DNA of 45,104 bases, taken from Burkholderiaceae bacterium. GTDB lineage: Bacteria > Pseudomonadota > Gammaproteobacteria > Burkholderiales > Burkholderiaceae. The notes under the pieces are model-generated. The model was given only the letters and a program-made list of their open reading frames with translations. It made no database searches and was not told the DNA's origin. Positions 26,081 to 33,940 of the stretch are shown in pieces. Location: the NCBI GenBank assembly GCA_947472645.1, contig CANJBQ010000026.1:1-45104 (forward strand), read 5' to 3'. The position numbers and the translations under genes are program-made. Each line of letters starts with the position of its first letter. Position 1 is the first letter of the stretch.

Positions 26081-27097
26081 ATGACAACACCCGTTAAGGT
26101 TGCTGTAATTGGTTATGGTTGGTGGGGTAAGATTATTACCGCCACTCTTGAAGCAAGTTCGTTACTGGATGTTGTGATGGTTGTAGAAAATGACCCAAAG
26201 GTCATTGAGAGCGCCCAAAGTGGCCCACATACTATCAATTTTCAATTTGCTAATGAATTTGAAGATGCGATTAAAAACCCTGATGTGGAGGCTATTATTC
26301 TATGTACGCCGCATCAATTTCACGCAAAACAAATCCACATGGCAGCTCAGGCTGGTAAGCATGTGTTTTGCGAAAAGCCTTTATGTTTGACCTACGACGA
26401 TGCACTGGCTGCTATTCAAGCATGTAAGGCGGCTGGAGTGCAGTTGGGGATCGGTCATGAAAGACGATTTGAACCTGCTGTCATTACTATGCGTGAAGAG
26501 ATTGCAAAAGGGACTTTAGGTACGGTATTGCAAATTGAGGCTAATTTTTCGCAGGATAAATTCTTTGCTTTACCCCCTGATAATTGGCGCTTATCTAACA
26601 AATTTGCTCCTTGTGGTCCTTTGACAGGAACTGGTATTCATTTGGTTGATTTAGCCATTGCCATATTGGGGCCTGCTGATTCTGTATGGGCAAGGCTTGC
26701 AACGTTGGGGAGTAACTTTGAAAACGGGGATACGCTAGGAATTATGTTGGCTTTTCCAGGTGGTGAAAATGCCTTGATTAGTGCAATATTAGCCACGCCA
26801 TTTGAGGGTCGTTTTTGTGTTTATGGATCTAAGGGCTGGATGGAAATACGTGATAACACCCATCCTGAGAACCCTACGGGTTGGAATGTAACGACGCAAC
26901 TCCGCGATCAGGAAAGAAAAACCCACTTTATGCCTCCTGCGCCTGCTGTCAGAAATAATCTAGAGGCATTTGCAAAGGGGATTAGAAAAGTAGCTCCATA
27001 TCCTGTTTCTCATACCGAAATGCTCGCTAATGTTGGGGCATTGGAGGCGATCATGCGATCTGTTGTTTCTCGTAAAATAGAGGCTATTCAAGGGTAA
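26081..27097 (+). CDS. Gfo/Idh/MocA family oxidoreductase
   Basis: A 338-residue NAD(P)-dependent oxidoreductase. It has a Rossmann motif VAVIGYGWWG at the N-terminus, the family signature CEKPLCLT near residue 95, and a histidine in TGIHLVDLA in the catalytic region. Family members oxidise sugars or inositols or reduce dihydrodiol-like substrates; dihydrodiol or similar alicyclic intermediates would fit an aromatic island, but this is inference. A ribosome site (AGGAGA) precedes the ATG, and the gene is co-transcribed with the PcaD-like gene. Confidence 0.85.
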   Translation: MTTPVKVAVIGYGWWGKIITATLEASSLLDVVMVVENDPKVIESAQSGPHTINFQFANEFEDAIKNPDVEAIILCTPHQFHAKQIHMAAQAGKHVFCEKPLCLTYDDALAAIQACKAAGVQLGIGHERRFEPAVITMREEIAKGTLGTVLQIEANFSQDKFFALPPDNWRLSNKFAPCGPLTGTGIHLVDLAIAILGPADSVWARLATLGSNFENGDTLGIMLAFPGGENALISAILATPFEGRFCVYGSKGWMEIRDNTHPENPTGWNVTTQLRDQERKTHFMPPAPAVRNNLEAFAKGIRKVAPYPVSHTEMLANVGALEAIMRSVVSRKIEAIQG

Positions 27098-27123
27098 ATC
27101 ACTATAAAACATGTGTTTATAAA

Positions 27124-27137
27124 TGAATACGTGATCA
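27124..27137 (+). promoter_or_regulatory. Putative TetR operator, site E (autoregulation of tetR)
   Basis: TGAATACGTGATCA, one mismatch from TGATY-N4-GATCA. It lies directly upstream of a TAAAAT -10-like element at 27140-27145 and 35-48 bases upstream of the tetR start codon, as expected for a self-repressing regulator. Confidence 0.5.
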
Positions 27138-27171
27138 GTTAAAATGAAGGCTATGGAGTTAAAAATATAAA

Positions 27172-27843
27172 ATGTCTGATCAAACGCCTTTAAAAGCGAT
27201 AGATCCTCAACCTAGGAAGCGATTAAAGCGCGAGGATCGCGATCGAGAGATTGCTGCGGCAGCTGTCACATTTTTTGCTGAGGTTGGATTTGATGGTGAT
27301 ACTCGCGAACTTGCTCGGCGTCTAGGTGTTACCCAATCTCTCATTTTTCGTTACTTCCCTAATAAAGCTGCTTTAATTGAGCGTGTTTATCAAGAGGTCT
27401 ATGTTGGACGTTGGAATCCTTATTGGGAAACGATTATTGCGGACCGAAGTGTCCCACTTCAAGATCGTTTAGTTCGTTTATATAAAGATTACTCGCGAAT
27501 TTCTTTAACCTATGACTGGGTTCGTATTTTTATGTTTTCTGGTTTAAAGGGTGAGGACATCAATACTCGCTATTTAAAATTCTTAAGAAGCCGGATCTTA
27601 GAACAAATAGCGATTGAGGTCAGAGCTGAGCTCGGATTGCCAAGCCCAGAGGAAATTCCGATTAAGACTAGCGAAGTAGAGTTAGCTTGGGGTATCAACT
27701 CAAGGATATTTTATTTGGGTCAAAGAAAGTGGATTTTTAATATGCCCCTTGAAATCGATATTGACACGATTATTGAACATACGATCACCATGTATTTGGC
27801 GGGTGCCAAAACAGTGGTGCCTACCCTCATAAAAGAAGATTAA
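27172..27843 (+). CDS. TetR/AcrR family transcriptional regulator
   Basis: A 223-residue regulator. An N-terminal extension rich in basic residues is followed by the TetR DNA-binding domain at about 22-72, with the helix-turn-helix TRELARRLGVTQSLIFRYFPNKAAL. The C-terminal ligand domain is all-helical and not typical of a named subgroup that I recognise. It is the only dedicated regulator in the central island. Six similar dyad sites near neighbouring promoters, including one in front of this gene, make it the best candidate controller of the island. The inducer is probably the substrate or an intermediate. Confidence 0.88.
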   Translation: MSDQTPLKAIDPQPRKRLKREDRDREIAAAAVTFFAEVGFDGDTRELARRLGVTQSLIFRYFPNKAALIERVYQEVYVGRWNPYWETIIADRSVPLQDRLVRLYKDYSRISLTYDWVRIFMFSGLKGEDINTRYLKFLRSRILEQIAIEVRAELGLPSPEEIPIKTSEVELAWGINSRIFYLGQRKWIFNMPLEIDIDTIIEHTITMYLAGAKTVVPTLIKED

Positions 27844-27965
27844 GTTTATGATTTAATTGAACTAAAAATATAATAAATCTCTCGTTTTATGTTTCCTCAA
27901 TTCGTTTTATAATTCAGCATTTAGGGTAATTACCTATTGAGAGGGTGACTTTTGAGACTTATAAA

Positions 27966-27979
27966 TGATCAATTGATTA
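27966..27979 (+). promoter_or_regulatory. Putative TetR operator, site F with TATAAT box (luciferase-like monooxygenase)
   Basis: TGATCAATTGATTA, the same dyad read on the opposite strand (TAATC-N4-GATCA). A perfect TATAAT box follows at 27988-27993, so the site covers the -35/spacer region of the promoter of the gene at 28038. An AGGGTAATTACC element lies further upstream at 27923. Confidence 0.55.
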
Positions 27980-28037
27980 CTTTTGTTTATAATTATTTAT
28001 CTTTAACCGTTCGCGACAAATATCGACTGGAAATGCT

Positions 28038-29150
28038 ATGAAACTCAGTACATTTATGATGCCAATTCATCCACCTGGCAGAAATTTAACAGAGACCTTT
28101 AATGAAGATCGTGAGGCAGTGATCTTGGCTGATCAACTCGGCTTTAGTGAAGCTTATGTGGGGGAGCATGTCACCGATGCCGCTGAAACGATTACTAACT
28201 CCATGATGTTTTTATCGAGCTTGGTCTATCACACTAAACGAATTAAATTAGGAACTGGAACGATTAATTTACCCAATTCTCATCCAGCAGCAATTGCAGC
28301 TCAAGCTGCCATGTTAGATCACATGTTGGAAGGCCGATTTATTATGGGTATTAGTCCAGGTGGACTGATGTCTGATGCAGAAGTATTTGGCAATTTGAAG
28401 AGTGATCGCAATGCGATGTTTGTAGAGAGCATCAATACTATTCTCAAAATTTGGGATGGCGAAGCACCTTATAACATTGAAGGTGAGTTTTGGAAAATAT
28501 CGACACAAAATACGATGATTGCTGATATTGGTCAGGGATACATTATGAAGCCGTATCAAAAACCTTATCCACTCATTGTTGGAACTGCGGTTGCACCATT
28601 TTCTAAAGGTGTGACGGAGATGGCTAAGCGTGGTTGGCAACCGATTTCGGCCAACTTCTTAATGCCAGAGTGGGTTAAGACCCATTGGCCAAAATATGCA
28701 GAAGGACGAGAGGCCGTCAATGCAGTCCCTCATGCCAGTGAGTGGCGAGTTGCAAAGAGTATTTTTGTTGCGGATGATGAAGCTACTGCACAGAGTTATG
28801 GTCGTGGTGAAAATGGTCCATACCACGCCTACTTTAAATCACTCAGCACAAAACTTCTCAATGGCGGGCGAGGTAATCTATTTAAAGTAGACCCCAATAT
28901 GCCAGACTCTGAAGTAACTCCCGAGTTTGTCACCAACCGATTAGTACTAGCTGGAACAGTAGATTCCGTGGTTGATCAGTTATTGAAATTTAGAGAAGAG
29001 GTTGGCGACTTTGGAAATTTATTGTATGCCTGTCATGACTGGAAAAATCCAAAGCTTGCAAAACGTTCTATGGAGTTGATGGCTAAAGAAGTGATGCCTC
29101 GGGTCAATGCTGCGATTGGACAAACTGCGGATAACCCAGTTATTGCTTAA
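28038..29150 (+). CDS. Luciferase-like (LLM class) flavin-dependent monooxygenase
   Basis: A 370-residue TIM-barrel monooxygenase of the bacterial luciferase-like family, using reduced flavin supplied by a reductase. Characteristic parts are the N-terminal FMMPIHPPGRN, the GFSEAYVGEH strand, IKLGTGTINLPNSHP and the LEGRFIMGISPGG block. Closest family memory is limonene monooxygenase-type and alkylpyrazine/pyridine-attacking enzymes, but the substrate cannot be read from sequence. The gene is alone between its own promoter and a terminator. The flavin reductase at 24479 is the probable partner, under the same putative operator. Confidence 0.86.
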   Translation: MKLSTFMMPIHPPGRNLTETFNEDREAVILADQLGFSEAYVGEHVTDAAETITNSMMFLSSLVYHTKRIKLGTGTINLPNSHPAAIAAQAAMLDHMLEGRFIMGISPGGLMSDAEVFGNLKSDRNAMFVESINTILKIWDGEAPYNIEGEFWKISTQNTMIADIGQGYIMKPYQKPYPLIVGTAVAPFSKGVTEMAKRGWQPISANFLMPEWVKTHWPKYAEGREAVNAVPHASEWRVAKSIFVADDEATAQSYGRGENGPYHAYFKSLSTKLLNGGRGNLFKVDPNMPDSEVTPEFVTNRLVLAGTVDSVVDQLLKFREEVGDFGNLLYACHDWKNPKLAKRSMELMAKEVMPRVNAAIGQTADNPVIA

Positions 29151-29167
29151 TTAAAGTTTTAGAGAGT

Positions 29168-29199
29168 AAAGGGTGCACATGGGTATGTGCGCCTTTTTT
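29168..29199 (+). terminator. Intrinsic terminator after the luciferase-like monooxygenase
   Basis: A stem of about 13 pairs (29168-29180 with 29185-29197, two G-T pairs, core GCACAT/ATGTGC) with loop GGGT, ending in a run of six T. It starts 18 bases after the stop codon at 29150. Confidence 0.85.
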
Positions 29200-29397
29200 A
29201 TTGCAAAGATCAGTGATCAATAGTTTGGGAGATTTACGAATCTTAGGGGTAGATTTTTATATTCAATGGCTGATGGTGGGTCGACAAGAATAAGCCACTA
29301 AAATGAATCAAATAACCTTGAGGATATTTCGAAATCAATTTCGATGAACCGTTGATGAATTATAAAAATTTACCGTCAGAAAGAATCTCTGGTTGAC

Positions 29398-30486
29398 ATG
29401 GAAATAGGTGAAAAAATATTAGCCGTTGCACCGATGATGGATCTTACGGATCGGCATTGTCGGTCTTTTCACCGGATTCTGACAAAAAAAGCTCACCTCT
29501 ATTCTGAAATGATTAATACGGGAGCCATTATTTATGGTGATGCACATCGACAATTAGATTTTGACCATGATGAACATTATGTGATTTTGCAACTTGGTGG
29601 AAGTGATCCTACGGATTTAGCCAAAGCTGCCAAAAGGGGGGAAGAGTGGGGATACGATCAGATTGATCTGAATTGTGGATGTCCATCAGAGCGAGTGCAA
29701 AAGGGTTCCTTTGGTGCTTGTCTGATGGCTGAGCCCAATTTAGTCGCAGAGTGTGTCAAGGCTATGAAAGATGCCGTATCGATTCCCATATCGGTAAAAC
29801 ATCGTTTAGGGTTAAATGAGATGAATCCTGATCATCCTTTGGATTACCAGTTCGCATTAGATTTTATGTGTGCAGTTTCACAAGCAGGAGCTTCACAAGT
29901 AACGATTCATGCACGTAATGCTGTATTAAAAGGATTGTCACCTAAAGAAAATCGCATGATTCCGCCATTGCGTTATGACATTGCTAAACGTTTAAGAGTT
30001 GACTTACAGAAGCATTTTTCAAAGGTGAAGGTGCTTCTGAATGGGGGCTTAGAAAACAATCAAATGATCCATAACCATTGGGATGATTTTGATGGTTTTA
30101 TGATTGGTAGGGCAGCCTATCATACCCCAGCGATGCTATTGGCATGGGATCGTATGATCGAGACGCAGGGTCAAGATTATGGTTATTTCCTGAATGAACA
30201 GACTTGGATAGAAATCCAAGAGGGGATTATTCGATATTCGCAATCGTGGCTAAAGCAGTTTAGTGCGGAGTCTTCTGAGCATTTTTATTTGGCCGCTATT
30301 ACACGTCATGTCTTAGGACTACCGCATGGCTTAGGTGGGGCAAGACTATGGCGCCAACAATTATCCGACCATCGCCTCATTGCCCCTGTGAAAACCCATC
30401 AACAAATAGAGCAATTTTTTACTCAAGCAAGTCGATCTTTACGCATTTTTTCTGATGAAAATTTTGTAACGCAATATGATGATTAA
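29398..30486 (+). CDS. dusA: tRNA-dihydrouridine(20/20a) synthase DusA
   Basis: A 362-residue FMN-dependent enzyme that reduces uridine 20/20a in tRNA D-loops. The match is to DusA rather than DusB/C: VAPMMDLTDRHCRSF at the start, LQLGGSDPTDLAKAA, the catalytic cysteine in NCGCPSERVQKGSFGACLM, and LSPKENRMIPPL and ITRHVLGLPHG blocks. The ATG at 29398 begins the conserved part but has only a weak ribosome site. It is a housekeeping gene that marks the end of the catabolic island. Confidence 0.9.
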   Translation: MEIGEKILAVAPMMDLTDRHCRSFHRILTKKAHLYSEMINTGAIIYGDAHRQLDFDHDEHYVILQLGGSDPTDLAKAAKRGEEWGYDQIDLNCGCPSERVQKGSFGACLMAEPNLVAECVKAMKDAVSIPISVKHRLGLNEMNPDHPLDYQFALDFMCAVSQAGASQVTIHARNAVLKGLSPKENRMIPPLRYDIAKRLRVDLQKHFSKVKVLLNGGLENNQMIHNHWDDFDGFMIGRAAYHTPAMLLAWDRMIETQGQDYGYFLNEQTWIEIQEGIIRYSQSWLKQFSAESSEHFYLAAITRHVLGLPHGLGGARLWRQQLSDHRLIAPVKTHQQIEQFFTQASRSLRIFSDENFVTQYDD

Positions 30487-30544
30487 AGAATGTTTGACTT
30501 GATTAAAATCCTTTTAAGTGAATCAATTTTGAGGAAGATTAAAG

Positions 30545-31519
30545 ATGTTTAAAGCACTATTATTAAATAAAGAACCACAATTTTCCGCTCAAGTGAGCAT
30601 GATTGATGAGAAAATTTTGGCGTCTACCGATGTTGAGGTAGAGGTTGAATATTCGACTTTAAATTTTAAAGATGGTTTAGCGATTACGAATAAAGGGCCC
30701 GTGGTGAGATTATGGCCAATGATTGCTGGTATTGATGGTGCAGGTAAAGTACTCCATTCGCATCATGCTGATTGGAAGACTGGAGATCGATTTATTCATA
30801 ATGGGTGGGGTGCAGGAGAGACACACTTAGGTTGTTTGGCGCAACGAGCGCATTTAAAAAGTGAATGGTTGGTGAAGCTCCCTTCCCACTTTAATACGCG
30901 TCAAGCTATGGCGATTGGTACCGCTGGCTATACCGCAATGCTGTGTATTATGGCTCTAGAAAAAGCAGGACTAAAGCCTCATCAAGGTGAAATAGTGGTA
31001 ACCGGTGCAACGGGAGGTGTTGGAAGTATTGCAATTGCATTGTTGGCGCAACTTGGATATCAAGTGGTGGCTGTTACAGGAAAGCTGAGTGAAGAATCTT
31101 ATTTGAAGTCACTGGGAGCAACTCGGGTGATTGACCGCCAAAAATTTTCAGAACCTGGAAAGGCGGTACAAAAAGAACTTTGGGCTGGGGCGGTAGATAC
31201 GGCAGGTTCTTCGACCTTAGCTAATATTTGCGCCCAAATGCAATATGGAGCGACGGTTGCAGCTTGTGGTTTGGCGCAAGGTGCTGACTTGCCATTAACC
31301 GTTATGCCATTTATTTTGAGAGGTGTTCAGCTTCTTGGTATTGATTCGGTCATGGCGCCGCTCGCCAAGCGCCAAGAAGCATGGCAAAGATTGAGTACAG
31401 ATTTAAATCTTGACTTGCTTGAGTCCATGATTCAAGAAATTACTTTGGAGCAAGTACCTGAATATGCGTTTTCATTAATGCAAGGCAAAGTAACAGGAAG
31501 AGTTGTCGTCAAAATCTAA
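30545..31519 (+). CDS. acuI: Acrylyl-CoA reductase (NADPH) AcuI/YhdH family
   Basis: A 324-residue medium-chain reductase/dehydrogenase. Typical AcuI features are the early STLNFKDGLAITNKG block, IAGIDGAGKV, GWGAGETHLG, and the NADPH motif TGATGGVGSIA near residue 158. It reduces acrylyl-CoA to propionyl-CoA in propionate/DMSP/3-hydroxypropionate metabolism and detoxifies acrylyl-CoA. Zinc ligands of classical MDR enzymes are absent, as expected. The stop overlaps the convergent Smr gene by 4 bases. Confidence 0.9.
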   Translation: MFKALLLNKEPQFSAQVSMIDEKILASTDVEVEVEYSTLNFKDGLAITNKGPVVRLWPMIAGIDGAGKVLHSHHADWKTGDRFIHNGWGAGETHLGCLAQRAHLKSEWLVKLPSHFNTRQAMAIGTAGYTAMLCIMALEKAGLKPHQGEIVVTGATGGVGSIAIALLAQLGYQVVAVTGKLSEESYLKSLGATRVIDRQKFSEPGKAVQKELWAGAVDTAGSSTLANICAQMQYGATVAACGLAQGADLPLTVMPFILRGVQLLGIDSVMAPLAKRQEAWQRLSTDLNLDLLESMIQEITLEQVPEYAFSLMQGKVTGRVVVKI

Positions 31520-31983
31520 TGATTTTTATCCATGATCAGTAAGGTAATTCCCGGATTACCTTGCATATCTTTTGTGATACTTTGTTTAATAGATGGATAT
31601 CTTTCGAGTAAGTTTTTAAATTCAGGATGATGGTTTGAAAGAACCTCCCCGTAGTAGACTTCTGTAATTGATTCTCCCCACAATCCATAATCCATTGCTT
31701 GCCGAAAAGCTTGACGAATTTTTCCGCCGCTACCAGAGGACCCATGTCCGTGAATGACTTTGATCATACGAATACCTTTGCCTTTAATTACGTCTAAATG
31801 ATCCTGAAATCGATCCATTGCTTCTTCAACGGTTGGCATATTGATCTCAAGATTGATAACGTAGGTTAATTTTTGTGATTGAAGAGCATCTAGAGTTTTA
31901 GTTTCACCACAAAACGGACATTCAGATAAAATAATTTTACGAAGATTGCCACATTGGGCACAAAGGACTTGCTGAGGTTTCAT
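31516..31983 (-). CDS. Smr domain protein with N-terminal zinc ribbon
   Basis: A 155-residue protein. The N-terminus has a CxxC...CxxC pair (C8, C11, C22, C25) that suggests a small zinc ribbon. The C-terminal two thirds form an Smr domain with the VIHGHGSSGSGGKIR loop at 77-90, where stand-alone Smr proteins carry nuclease activity. It probably acts on nucleic acids. The 3' end overlaps acuI by 4 bases and carries a 22-base hairpin within the coding sequence (31541-31562). Confidence 0.8.
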   Translation of the reverse strand: MKPQQVLCAQCGNLRKIILSECPFCGETKTLDALQSQKLTYVINLEINMPTVEEAMDRFQDHLDVIKGKGIRMIKVIHGHGSSGSGGKIRQAFRQAMDYGLWGESITEVYYGEVLSNHHPEFKNLLERYPSIKQSITKDMQGNPGITLLIMDKNH

Positions 31984-32170
31984 GAAAAATAAAAAGTCTT
32001 TTAAATTTGAAAGAATAGGTTTGTATAGTAAAGCTTATTCAAATAGAAATACTGAAAATGATGTTTTCTCTACAAATACTTATGGGACCGTCATCCGCTT
32101 AGTTAAGGTATTAAATGGAATCTTGATGATATTTACCCCTGTTGCAATGAAATTCTGGCAAGATAGATTA

Positions 32171-32527
32171 ATGCGTCTTACATATATCGGCAGTCTTATT
32201 CTTTTGATGAATATGGGTGGCTGTGTCTTTGCACCTCTGGCAACTTCTGCCATGGCAACAGCAACCACATCCACTTTTATTGAGACTACTGCCGTTAGTG
32301 GGGCTAGTTATTTGACTACAGGAAAAGGTGTTAGTGAGCATTTCATTTCAGGAGCAGTTGATCAAGACTGCAAACTATATAACGTGATCGAGGGTAAAGC
32401 AGTTTGTCAGAACTATCAGATAGATAAAATACCCCAAAGAGATTTAACAACGAAATTTACGACGGGTAACACAGCTTCAACTGATGTAATTGAGGACTTT
32501 TTACAACAGTCTAGCCGTGAAAAGTAG
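32171..32527 (+). CDS. Small predicted lipoprotein of unknown function
   Basis: About 118 residues from the ATG at 32171. It starts with a hydrophobic signal segment and a lipobox-like MGGC, so the mature protein would be lipid-anchored with Cys near residue 17. The rest is Thr/Ala-rich and contains LTTGKGVSEHFISGAVDQDC, a pattern I have seen in proteobacterial conserved hypotheticals. A longer frame opens at 31982, but its first 63 residues look unlike a secreted protein and overlap the Smr start, so I prefer the shorter form. The stop abuts the stop of the convergent isomerase gene. No function is known. Confidence 0.65.
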   Translation: MRLTYIGSLILLMNMGGCVFAPLATSAMATATTSTFIETTAVSGASYLTTGKGVSEHFISGAVDQDCKLYNVIEGKAVCQNYQIDKIPQRDLTTKFTTGNTASTDVIEDFLQQSSREK

Positions 32528-33304
32528 CTAGATAATTGAGGCCATCCAAGTAAGCCCCTCAGAAGTTCCATTTGCCGGAACGTACTCACACCCCACAATT
32601 CCTTCGTAACCGAGTTTATCGATTAAAGGGAGAAGGTAATCGTAATTAATTTCACCGATATTAGGTTCGTGTCGCGCTGGTGCTCCAGCGATTTGAATAT
32701 GCCCAATGAAGGGCAAGTTTTCGATTAACCGATTTTCTAGATTACCCTCCATCATTTGAACGTGGAAAAAATCCATCATAAGTTTCACGTTAGGTAGGAG
32801 TAATTCATGAATCACCTCTACGCCTTGGGCTTGATAATTTAAAAAATAACTCGGCATACTTTTGGTATTGATGGGTTCGATTAAAACATCGATATTGTAG
32901 GGTTCACAAGCGACGGCGGCTTGTTCGATACGTTTTAAGTAAAATTTTCGGGCATTGGCAGAACTTAAGCCTGGAGGAACTATACCTGCCATGATATGTA
33001 TATTGGGACAGTCCATTGCTTGCGCATATTCAATCGCTAGAGCTAACCCATCATCAAATTCTTTTTGACGATCAGGCAAAATAGCTAAGCCACGCTCACC
33101 GGATGCCCAATCACCTGGAGGGGAATTGAATAAGTGCATTTTTAGGCCATGGTTAGTTAATTGATCAACTATGGCTTGTGCGGGGTAGGTATAAGGAAAT
33201 AAAAACTCGACAGTTTCAAAACCATCGCGTGCGGCTAAGGCAAATCGATCAATAAATTCGACTTCTTGGTACATCATGGACAGGTTTGCAGAAAATGTAG
33301 GCAT
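32528..33304 (-). CDS. Hydroxypyruvate isomerase-family protein (Hyi/OtnI-like)
   Basis: A 258-residue sugar-isomerase TIM barrel. It has the family start NLSMMYQEVEFIDRF, GDWASGERG after the third strand, metal-ligand candidates E in IEPIN, D in MDFFH, and H in the GAPARHEP region, plus a final E in GCEYVP. Members isomerise hydroxypyruvate and tartronate semialdehyde, or 2-oxo-tetronate (OtnI). No glyoxylate-carboligase or tartronate reductase gene is adjacent. It precedes the nuclease gene by 9 bases on the same strand in the opposite order of transcription, that is, downstream of it. Confidence 0.85.
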   Translation of the reverse strand: MPTFSANLSMMYQEVEFIDRFALAARDGFETVEFLFPYTYPAQAIVDQLTNHGLKMHLFNSPPGDWASGERGLAILPDRQKEFDDGLALAIEYAQAMDCPNIHIMAGIVPPGLSSANARKFYLKRIEQAAVACEPYNIDVLIEPINTKSMPSYFLNYQAQGVEVIHELLLPNVKLMMDFFHVQMMEGNLENRLIENLPFIGHIQIAGAPARHEPNIGEINYDYLLPLIDKLGYEGIVGCEYVPANGTSEGLTWMASII

Positions 33305-33313
33305 AGAGATAAC

Positions 33314-33853
33314 TTATGGATTACGGTTATTTTTTTGATCCTCACGGAACTTCCAAGGAGGGGTAGGATTATCTTGGACCCATAATCCCTTTTTGTTTTT
33401 TCGAGCTATTTCTTCAGCCTTACTGTAGCGATCAGCCTCTTCTTGAGGTTGGCTGCTCGCGTATCTTTTAAAGTGCCAAGCGACACCTTGCGCAATCATA
33501 TATTCATTAATATCAATATTACCCATCATGACAATGCCCAAAGTGCGCCCATATTGATCTTTACCGCGGTGTTCGATTCGCACGTTTTGGCCAAACACTT
33601 TTTCACTTAGTGCTTTTTTTGCGCGGTTCCCAAAGGCTTGAGTTTTTTCAGGGCAATCAATGCCTGCGAGACGTACTTTAAATTGTTCATTTTCTTCAGT
33701 TAGAACCGTAACAGTATCCCCATCAGCAATAGCTATCACTTTGCCGGATACAAATGTTTTGGATGACTTAACATCTTGAGCCGATACAATCGTGCAAAAA
33801 CTCACAAAAAGGGCAAAAAGAAAAAAAATTAGACTTTTTGGTCTTTGACGCAT
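33314..33853 (-). CDS. Secreted thermonuclease-family nuclease
   Basis: About 179 residues with an N-terminal signal peptide ending near SAQD and a staphylococcal-nuclease (SNase) domain. Motifs visible are ADGDTVTVL, RLAGIDCPE and DQYGRTLG, which supply the acidic, arginine and metal-binding residues. It would cut DNA or RNA in the periplasm or outside. I chose the ATG at 33853 because AAAGGG lies just upstream and the signal peptide starts there; an upstream codon at 33919 would spoil the signal peptide. Confidence 0.85.
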   Translation of the reverse strand: MRQRPKSLIFFLFALFVSFCTIVSAQDVKSSKTFVSGKVIAIADGDTVTVLTEENEQFKVRLAGIDCPEKTQAFGNRAKKALSEKVFGQNVRIEHRGKDQYGRTLGIVMMGNIDINEYMIAQGVAWHFKRYASSQPQEEADRYSKAEEIARKNKKGLWVQDNPTPPWKFREDQKNNRNP

Positions 33854-33940
33854 AGAAAGCCCTTTGTAAGTAGTTAGTGTTGATAAACAACTTTTTTGAG
33901 AAATCCTTTTATTGTTCAAAAACTGTTAATTCATTCTAAC

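Noticed and set aside
11035..29150. A defence system, prophage or integrative element in the island.
   Set aside because: No integrase, transposase, terminal repeats, tRNA junction, toxin-antitoxin or nuclease-effector genes were seen; all genes are metabolic, transport or regulatory.
29206..29219. A further GATCAGTGATCA sequence after the luciferase-like gene, considered as a seventh TetR site.
   Set aside because: The left half (AAGAT) does not fit TGATY at the 4-base spacing, and it lies downstream of a terminator and far from any start.
31982..32170. N-terminal 63-residue extension of the small lipoprotein gene.
   Set aside because: It puts the hydrophobic lipoprotein signal in the middle of the chain and overlaps the start of the divergent Smr gene; the ATG at 32171 gives a normal signal peptide.
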